Positions 56,389-64,000 of a DNA stretch of 64,000 nucleotides are shown here, one piece after another (position 1 is the stretch's first letter; every line of letters begins with the position of its first letter). Where the stretch lies: contig CAUWAG010000010.1 in the NCBI GenBank assembly GCA_963556695.1, positions 3,596,001 through 3,660,000 on the forward strand, written 5' to 3'. The stretch is from Anthostomella pinea. Its lineage: Eukaryota > Ascomycota > Sordariomycetes > Xylariales > Xylariaceae. A program made the position numbers and the translations under genes. The notes under the pieces were generated by a model. It saw nothing but the letters and a program-made list of their open reading frames with translations, did no database searches and had not been told where the DNA came from.

Positions 56389-56784
56389 TCATGCGCGGGT
56401 TCTAACAAGAGCCGGGGAGATTGTAGGAGTCAAGTAAGCCGAGCAGACATAGGAAATTCGATGTTTGCGGTCCAACCAGTCGATGTTTGCGGTCCAACTA
56501 GCTGTCAAGTCCGGTCTGGAGCGCCACAGGAACCTGCGGTCGATACAGCCCCATTCCTTGGCCGCCCCCGCCTTCTCCCCAGGTAAAGGAACAGTGTGCA
56601 ACAATCTGTATTCGCCCACTTTCACACGTAGCGCAGGAGTCGCGGCATCATGAGTATAGTTTCCCTGAACACTGGCCTCCGTTTCCTCCCCCAGAGCGTC
56701 CATCAAATACGGGTCCCAACTCCATGACTCAGAACCTTCGATTCCAGTCTCGGCTGCGAATCGTGCCCCATCTCGGTCCCAGCG
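56389..56784 (-). CDS. unidentified C-terminal exon
   Basis: A 132-codon frame without stops begins after a credible acceptor (GTTAGTAGTTAG at 56785-56796) and ends at TAG/TGA 56389. It reads FAAETGIEGSESWSWDPYLM, TPALRVKVGEYRLLHTVPL and GAAKEWGCIDRRFLW. The composition is that of a real globular protein and codon use looks host-like. I do not recognise the family, and upstream exons (to the right) are not evident, so it may be a gene fragment. Confidence 0.4.
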   Translation of the reverse strand, partial: RWDRDGARFAAETGIEGSESWSWDPYLMDALGEETEASVQGNYTHDAATPALRVKVGEYRLLHTVPLPGEKAGAAKEWGCIDRRFLWRSRPDLTASWTANIDWLDRKHRISYVCSAYLTPTISPALVRTRA

Positions 56785-56796
56785 CTAACTACTAAC

Positions 56797-57186
56797 AGTA
56801 AGCAGTTATCTAACCTATTTAAGCCGAGAGGTACAGGCACGCTCCAGAAGCGGGCTGGCCTGCAGGCTAGGCTGGAATGCGTCCGACTCCCCGAGCAGAT
56901 AGCCTTGCGACCTCTTGAAAATACCCTGTTGTGTGGACGAATAATCGCTGCAGAAAAGCCGGTATGGTAAAGCCGCAAGCGGTGGGCTGTGCCGATGGCG
57001 GTTATGCGAGGCGTCCTGGACCCAGCTTAAACCGGCTCGCTATGGGCCTCGAGACGAGAAAGATATCATACTGGGCTGCTGCCAGTCTTTTAGAAATCGC
57101 ACCAGGAACTGCCTTGGATAGTAAAAAGGTCGCCGTATGATTATAAAGCAGCATGGTGGGATAGCGTAACAAGCAGCGATTTCCGA
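56797..57186. other. no confident gene
   Basis: Between the unidentified minus-strand exon and the ankyrin relic. Nothing supported. Confidence 0.35.
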
Positions 57187-57729
57187 GCAGAGCCTCTGGA
57201 CCGACGAGGAGACGAGGTTTCCATCACAGAAGAAGTGGTCAAGGCGGCAGCAAGGAACAGAAGGAATGGCATGGAGGTGATGACGCTGTTTCTTGACTGA
57301 AGCCTACTGACCAGATCGTTTATCTCTAGTGATGTTTTACGTATTGCTGCTGCTTGTGGCCAACTCGACATTCTTCGCTTCCTGTCCCACCAAGCCTGTA
57401 TCGTCACTATTCAAGAGAACTTTGCCATCGCCAGACTATATAACGCGACAGCATCAGGAACCACAACCACAGTGAAAAAGCTTCTCCAGACTGAAACACC
57501 ACCAGATACACTTTACATATGTGGTATGACACTATTGTGGATCGCAACGGCACATGATCATAAACAGGTAGTTCGCCTACTCCTGATCACGAATAAAGTC
57601 AGCATTATCTTGAAAACAACTATCCGAAGTGCACCTTATACTCGGCCGTCTTATGACCCAGGGGACACTGCTCTCATGATAGCGAGAAAGAATAGGCACA
57701 ACAGAATCGCTGAGATGCTTGAGCAGTGA
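57187..57729 (+). pseudogene. C-terminal relic of an ankyrin/EVVKAAA-repeat protein (NLR-like architecture)
   Basis: A single frame with one TGA (57297-57299) gives LDRRGDEVSITEEVVKAAAR with NGMEVMTLFLD, a repeat unit common in fungal NACHT/ankyrin proteins, then LRIAAACGQLDILRFLSHQA and three ankyrin-like units (TTVKKLLQTETPPDTL, GMTLLWIATAHDHKQVVRLL, GDTALMIARKNRHNRIAEML) to a TGA at 57727. Ankyrin repeats are protein-binding scaffolds; in this architecture they form the sensor end of fungal NLRs acting in non-self recognition. No nucleotide-binding or effector domain is in the window. The frame would be intact apart from the one stop, whose ancestor could be CGA or TGG. Confidence 0.65.
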
Positions 57730-58036
57730 CTGCTTCTGAGTTTAGCAACTTGACTTCCCTAATAAAAAGTGTCAGATGGCCTGAAAGCAAGGAAAATGAC
57801 CATAAAGTCATACATAAGTATTGCAGTGCGTGTTTGAAACGAGCGGCTTGCGGGCTGTTCGTGCTTGACGTTTAGAACAGCATAGGTGACAATGGCACCT
57901 TATCCCTTCCTGCCTTTGACCTCTTAACTTTTGGGCCGGTTTACAGGGCGCAGTATTTGACGATGTAAAGAGCACCGCGTGTGTTATTACATTTTACTCC
58001 GTTGCTGTCATCATTTCATGCCACGCATGCCCTCAT
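57730..58036. other. no gene seen
   Basis: Short spacer. A GATGACC...AAGTCAT-like stretch near 57780 faintly recalls the LINE 3' UTR but is too diverged to call. Confidence 0.3.
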
Positions 58037-58375
58037 CTAAATGCTGACATCTGCCGTAATATCGCCGTTGTCATTGTCCATGATCCACCAGGTGATCCGG
58101 TTGCAGCCAGGGTGCCGGGCCGTCTCTTGCAAGACCCATTCTGCCTTGTTCCGAAACGATAAAGCAGCCAATACCATTGCCTCGTCTATGCCGACCTCCT
58201 GGGCTTCGAATGCCATCAGCAGTCTGGCTAGCAGCTGAGGGGCAATGTCATCCGCAAGCCCATCGCGGAAGGCAACTGCTGTCGATCGAATGTTCTGCAG
58301 GGTCTCGCAATGTCAATATGGTCGTGGCGGGTACTGTCGTATGGACTGACGGTCCCATCGTCGTTGGCATATAGA
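58037..58375 (-). pseudogene. unidentified protein C-terminus, one frameshift
   Basis: Reading leftward, YANDDGTVSPYDSTRHDHID passes through a one-base shift near 58300 into ETLQNIRSTAVAFRDGLADD, IGIDEAMVL-type helix (QEVGIDEAMVLAALSFRNKA), EWVLQETARHPGCNRITWWI and stops at TAG 58037-58039. It looks like genuine protein sequence, hydrophilic and helical, but no family is recognised. It could belong to the same decayed neighbourhood as the ankyrin gene. Confidence 0.4.
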
Positions 58376-59213
58376 AAAGGATGCTTTCAAGGGCTGTGTG
58401 CTGGGTCGTACTTCTTACCACAGCTTAAATATCAAGCCAAAGCGGTGATCCTAACTCTTGTCGTTTGATAGCTAGCAGTGTCCATATTAAACAGCGGCAG
58501 AGTTATGGATATAATATAGACAGCGGTAGTATCGAGGGTGTCGGAGGGCAGGTCCGTAGGTAATGCGTTGTATGGATTCGGTTTGGTAGAGAAGGATATT
58601 TAGAGCTAAGTCTTTATGCGCACATCCAGTCAGTAATTGTTACATCAAGGAAGGAGAGGAGCAAAGGAGCTTGTGACCCAAACAAAATTTTGTTAACAAG
58701 ACCGGCTGATCTGAAAACCTACCTGCCAACTGGAAGCATATTGGTTATGTAAAAGGTGGTTATGATTAAATGGGTAGCGGAGGGGTCAAAGACAATAGCG
58801 CCTCCCCTCAGCCTCGCACAATGAGGTGGTGGCTATATTCTGCCAATGTCGTGGAATCTGCGCTGACAGATACGTACCTTTTCTGCCAAACCCCACCAAG
58901 GTACATACCGATTCTGTCACACCTAGCCGTAGGTACGTACCTTTTCTGCCAATCCTATTCTGCCGGGCATGACGACATACGTATCCTTTCTGCCGGTCTT
59001 ATTCTGCCATGGCCTGCCACGTGACCCATGATACCAACCTACTGACTTGTCTTTTCCAATAAAGTCACGCTAATTAAACATGTATGACAAGGAATACACA
59101 CTGCATAACGTCAACATCTATCAAACAAAAGCGCCCTTTAAACTACAAATAAACGTAACAAAAACAATAAAATGCCTTATGAACAAGCCTCTGATAAGAT
59201 ACTATTCACCCTA
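58376..59213. other. no gene; loose direct repeats
   Basis: Imperfect copies of TACGTACCTTTTCTGCCAA-like sequence occur between 58870 and 59010. Otherwise nothing. Confidence 0.4.
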
Positions 59214-59564
59214 TTATACCTCCCAGCCTTCTTTTGATATAATGACCCAATGCTGTGAGACAGCCCTTTCGTTTCGGTATAATTTCTTCACAATTCACAA
59301 CCATTCCTTTTCTTCTGCCACCCACACCTGCAGTTGAAGTTCTTCGAGTTCTGTCCATCGATTTCTCTTAACCACTGTGTTGTCCTCTTCTCCTGAACCG
59401 GCACTTTGGTCCGGGATAGAGTCATAGCTACCTGCCTGGCTTCCTGCATCGCTATGGCTCTTAATGCTTTTGATGCGTCTGTTTCGCATGCTGTATAGAG
59501 GTATTAGTATTATGAAAGAAATAATAAAGGGGCTGCGAGTCACACTGTCATGAGAGCGGTTCAT
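59214..59564 (-). pseudogene. Myb/SANT-like domain gene fragment
   Basis: Frame ending at TAA 59214-59216 reads RWTELEELQLQVWVAEEKEW, one TGA (59295-59297), then IVKKLYRNERAVSQHW: the tryptophan spacing and helix pattern of a single Myb/SANT domain. A basic Ser-rich segment (RNRRIKSIKSHSDAGSQAG) precedes it, apparently after an intron acceptor near 59497. Such domains bind DNA. Further low-complexity minus-strand frames at 60120-60497 (Ser/Pro-rich, RPRRTRSHDNHQESDRDKSS) and 61137-61367 may be upstream parts of the same decayed gene, but I cannot join them. Confidence 0.5.
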
Positions 59565-62500
59565 ATTTGCGGCCTGCCCGCCTTGGGCAAGTCTCTGGGT
59601 GGCATGACTGCGAATGAAACCAAGAAATAGCTATATTATGGTCATACTGTTCTCTTTTTTATATAGAGGTTTAACCGAGTTGCATAACTCAAGGATATGC
59701 CCAGAAGAAAAGCCACAAGTGTCGCAACTTACAGCAAATAATTCTGGGACAGCAACAGTAGGAAAGGCAAGTTTTCTTGAGCCAAGTACTTCGTGACCAG
59801 GCCTGCCACTACTTCGAGTGCTCGTATGAAGGTTCTCATATTGTTGATTTTGGCTTTGAACTTTACGTGACCAAAATCGCTTAGTGTCTGTTACGCCCTT
59901 TGAGATAGGCGTTCTCTGTTTGGTTTGGTCACGGAGGGATCGTCGACTGGCCCGTCGCTTCTCTATTGGAAGGTTTGCGGGCAGACTTTCGGCAAGCCGC
60001 TTTCAACCATTGGATAACTGCTTGGATTGGTTTGAGACATGATGAGGAATCGGTCTGCCCAGCCCATCAACTCGCATTCTAGAAGGCAGTAAGCGCAAGC
60101 TTCTTAGTGGTATTGACCTTTATGTAACGGAGGAGTGGGCCGTCGGTAGGTCCACAGATGATTCAGCCTGAGAATGAATTTTGGTTCTTTTAATGTATTT
60201 CTTAGTCTGACCAGGGCTCAAGACAAGGTTATCAGAGGACTTATCCCTATCAGATTCTTGATGGTTGTCATGAGACCTTGTGCGTCGAGGCCGGGAAATT
60301 TCGTTCAGAACGGGCTCGGAAGCATCGGGGTTCGGCATTAGAGCAACACTGCCAGGGTCGGTCGCCGAGGGTTTTTGGCACAATTGAAGAGATGGACCTT
60401 CAAAGAAAGAGGTGACCAGTGTATCTGCAGATAGTTTGGCCACTGGAAAACAGACTTTGGCATCTTTGTCATCATTTATACAGTTTGGGCTCGACACAGG
60501 TGTGGCTTAGGACCAGGTAAAGTCGTCAGGGTTGGCATTCTCTGGGCTGCTATAATTCTGGTTATAGTCTTTAATACCTGCTACGGGGTGACAAGATCAG
60601 TCTAAGCTTTCTCGTGATAAGTATATACTTACACATATCCATAGTGTTATTAATGTTATGGCAGGATGGTGATTGTTCCGTAGAAGCAGCGGCTTGGCAA
60701 AGGCTGATAGTACTGTTGTCCAAGTCTGTACTACCAGCATTTCCAAGGAATGCGCTGGGCTGCCTTAAAATCCTCGCCGGCCGTTATTAGATGGTTTCCC
60801 GTGACTGAAAGCTCCAGTGTCCTGTTCAAATGGTGTTTGAACAGTGAAACCTCTCCCAAGGGACCGCTGGACAGTCTGGGTCTGATAGCAGTTAAGTACC
60901 TCATCATCGACTCGAGGGATAAGATTGCTGCGGATTGAAGGCATCTAGAGGAAGTTCATAGGTTGCTGAGGGTTTGTTTTTGATGTAAGAGCAGCAGTTG
61001 TTCGCTTCGGCTTTGGCTTCGGTGGCTGCCATGCCTTGAACTTCAAAATAGACATAAGGATAAGATAAAGCAAGACTGAATTAGAACATTTTCCCCCCAA
61101 AGTGATTAAGGAAAGACGACTTATATACTTTACACCCTACCATGAAACCCAGCTCTCATTCCATGTTAGTAGCAATGCCTTATCATAATATACCAGCGAT
61201 TGCCGAGATAAGTCTGACGTGTTTGACATCCAGAACAGGTTGTAGCTCTCAAGAAGGCGGTATATGACCATCTGCCATATCTCAGCATCCTTGCAAACCT
61301 TGACCATCTCAAAATGGCAATACCAGCGAAACATCATACGATAGTCTGTAGCCACATCTGATTCCATTTCGCCAAGATCGTCAAGAGCGGGTCAACGTCA
61401 GCCTCACGGGTTCTCCGGCGGTAAGACCCTTTCTGTAGATGGTTGTGAAGGAGTATACGACGTCTCAGAAATGTTGACCTGGGCTAATCGGGAGGCCCGT
61501 TAGGGGCCGGCTAGCCGGAGAGTCACATCTGGCAAGGTTGAAAGGGGTCACCAGCCATTCCTCTCAGAGGTGCCTCAGCATGAGGATATGGGGCACAGGA
61601 ACAAGATACCCTGTCCATGGCAGATGAGGCGTTTACTCACGCTTACATAGTCTAATACGCTCCACCTTTATTATGGGCGATCCTGGCCTTTGGTCCTGCT
61701 CGTTACTAGCTGAGAACAGGCATGAGCAGATGGTAGCGAGGCCAAGACGAAAACTTCCTGAAAAGGTAAAACTAGGCTGAAGAGGTCGTCGTAACGGGCA
61801 AGCAATGCCTTGTGACCCTTGTGATATTTTAGAGTGTTGTTAAGGTGGAAAGCAGGGGTTGGGAATGGTGCCAAGTCTATTACATTGATTCTTTGTATCT
61901 TCCGCAGCTTTCAAGCAGGTACCGTTGCTTTACAAAGACCTGAAAAGTTTCTCAATGCAGGGGTTGCAGGGTTATAGGCAGTAATGCGTCAAATTAGAAG
62001 GTGCCAGTCGTGGAGCATCTATCTACCCGATGGCTTAGCCCTTACAGTTTCAAGGGTTATGTAATAAGGATACAGATACTGCCAGTCCAGGTGGCATCAT
62101 GGGCGGCATTTTGGTGCACAACTCCTTAAGAAGGCGCACCCCACTTTGCATTTATGAGCCTTTGGTAATTAGCATCAGTTTGACAGAGTCAAGAAGCCAT
62201 AATGGATACAAAATTCCATGAAGAGGCAGTCTTGTTGGCATTGTAACCCTTGTGAGCATCCGTTATCAAGTCGTATTGCTTGTACAGAAGAACTTCCTGC
62301 TAATGTTAAGAATCGAGACCGGAAACTTTTTCTAATAGATGGATGCCCTGTCTGAGATGACTATTGCCTTCCACTAATCTCCATCGCCGCTATGACATGC
62401 TGCAGGTATCGGCGGAGCCGCTGACCCCTTGGCCTTATCCGGCTGGATGTTGGGTCAAACTACGACCTGAACAGTTAGTTGCCCGACGAAGAAAATCTGC

Positions 62501-63111
62501 TGCTGTTTCTCGCTTTTGGCATCACAAGCTGGTAAATTAGGAATTCATGCCCCCTGTAGTCCGGAGAAGGCCGTAATAAGGTGATAGCGCAAACCTTTGT
62601 GCCGTTTTCACTGGGCAGGTTTACAGCCTGGCCAGGACATGACGTGGGGTGCTACTATACAAATCTGGTGACTTCTTTTATGGGCGCTCATGGAAATGCC
62701 CAAGTCAAGTGCGACAAGCTGACTGTTTGGCCCATTCAGTGACTTATAAGACAGCCACAGCACGTAAGTTCAAAGGCCAAGGATAAGTCACAAACAATAT
62801 TATAATGGCGCATACGATGAGAAAGCCATATGCTAATTACAGAGTGTAAATATGCTGGAGGCTACTGATGCCACTGATGAATTAAGGCTATTCAGAATAC
62901 AGACTGGGCTGTGACGGAGTCAGCCGTGGCGTGGTCTGAACTGAGCAAAGGGAAGAAGAGGTACAAGTAGACTTGGGAGGTACATGAGGGGTTGATCCCA
63001 TTTCTGGGTGCGCGAAAAGCAGCAAGAGGTTGCACGCCTGAGCATTGCCCGACATGGCAGGTGCTCGAAATGTCATGTTTGAGCCACCATTTCCGGAGGC
63101 GGCCTTGCCGT
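59565..63111. other. repeat-poor region without a confident gene
   Basis: Minus-strand frames at 60120-60497, 61137-61367 and 61671-61874 have protein-like stretches (DYRMMFRWYCHFEMVKVCKD, LARYDDLFSLVLPFQEVFVL) without recognised domains and with many stops between them. Probably one or more decayed genes. Confidence 0.35.
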
Positions 63112-64000
63112 CTCTTATAATACTAATATTATGATATTAATTAAATTTAACTTTTTGCTGTTTTTTTTTTTAAAATTGGTATTAAAGTTTTTTTCTAAAT
63201 TATTGTTAAACTTATTACCGTGTGTTTTAAATTTATTATTCGAATTCTCAAGTTATTAAAAAAAAGCCGTTATTTATTAGCTTAAAATCCGATTTAACGT
63301 GTAATTTTCACGTTTTCCACTTTTTTTTTAATTATATCAAAAAGCTATTGAAAATTTTAATTCTTTTTAACTTGTTTAGTAGTTTTCAATTTATTTTTAC
63401 CGAGAGTTAATGGTCTTTTCTTAAGAAAATGACTTTTATTATCTTTTAATAGAATAATAAAATATTTGCTTATTATTGTTATCATTCTTATCACTTATCG
63501 CTATATTAAGTGATTTTATAATTAAAGTAGTTACATGTTAATAGTTTAAATTTTTTAAATGAAGAAATTCATTTTCAGCCTTTGTATAAAGTATAGCTTT
63601 TTATAATTAATAAGCTTTTTATTCCCAATAGCTAATAACTTCGTATTATTCTTATAATTATTTACGTTATTTATAATATTATAATATTTAATGTTTTTAC
63701 AAAAAACAACGTAATGACCTTATATTATATAATTGATTTTATAAAGTTTAAAAGGTTCGTATTTAATTATCGCTTTCATAATTACGTAATAAATAAGGTT
63801 AATAATTATAATGCACATTTTTACGTTCATATAAAAAACTGTATTAATATATAGGTAATTTTTGAAAAATATTTAAAGTCTTATTATGTCGTATTGAAAA
63901 ATGGTATTATATAAGATTTATATACGGAAGTATTAATAATACGTTCGTTCGTAATTTTATAACGTATTTAATTAACGTGGCGTTAAAACTACTTTAAATC
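63112..64000. other. extremely AT-rich block reaching the window edge
   Basis: Composition changes abruptly after ~63111 to long A/T runs with scattered ACGT; GC looks near 20 percent by eye. No ORF. It resembles the AT-rich blocks left by heavy RIP on old repeats. The 18-mer CGTTCGTAATTTTATAAC also occurs at 22333-22350. Confidence 0.8.

Noticed and set aside
57770..57830. Possible further LINE1 3' UTR fragment
   Set aside because: Only short scattered matches (GATGACC, AAGTCAT); not distinguishable from chance.
63112..64000. Nuclear insertion of mitochondrial DNA
   Set aside because: AT-rich but without any mitochondrial gene, intron or tRNA pattern; RIP-degraded repeat is the simpler reading.

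Overview
The window is a piece of nuclear DNA from a filamentous ascomycete (Pezizomycotina). The evidence is short phase-conserved introns (57-145 bp, GT...AG, CTAAC/CTGAC-type branch sites), a Zn2Cys6 regulator, 2EXR and F-box proteins, a BIM1-like GPI-anchored protein, a DUF3435 recombinase relic, and transposons whose reading frames are closed mostly by in-frame stops of the C-to-T type expected from repeat-induced point mutation (RIP). I cannot name genus or species. All calls come from reading the sequence; no database search was run.

Left part, about 1-21.7 kb, mostly host genes. In order: the 3' end of a YERPA pentapeptide-repeat gene (+); a five-exon-part check shows an intact four-exon MFS transporter (-); a tRNA-headed SINE with target-site duplication; an acyl-protein-thioesterase-like protein lacking the usual serine elbow (+); an F-box-like gene (-) split in frame by a 1.9 kb Fot1/pogo element; a BIM1-like secreted protein gene with a one-base frameshift (+); a 5'-truncated LINE with a 16-bp target-site duplication; and a divergent pair, a five-exon sulfatase (-) and a Zn2Cys6 factor (+), followed by a 2EXR protein (-).

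Right part, about 21.7-64 kb, is repeat-rich and gene-poor. It holds a decayed Tc1 element (-), a decayed DUF3435/Starship-captain-type gene (+), a symmetrical pair of inverted 20-bp-period arrays with a solo LTR inserted between them, two Tad1-like LINEs (29.05-34.64 kb and 43.37-49.49 kb, both -), a nearly intact Ty1/copia element (49.91-55.41 kb, -), and fragments of GMC oxidoreductase, polyketide synthase KS, Sir2-like deacetylase and ankyrin genes. One 306-aa F-box/2EXR-like gene (36.9-37.9 kb) looks intact. The window ends in about 0.9 kb of extremely AT-rich DNA.

How parts relate: the SINE and LINE1 share their last ~95 bp and a TCAA-type tail, so LINE1-type machinery probably mobilised the SINE. 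Three host genes carry insertions whose removal restores one reading frame (F-box gene/Fot1; single-TM surface protein gene/LINE2; tentatively an ORF next to LINE1). The single-TM gene was hit twice, by LINE2 in exon 2 and by copia 68 bp upstream of its ATG.
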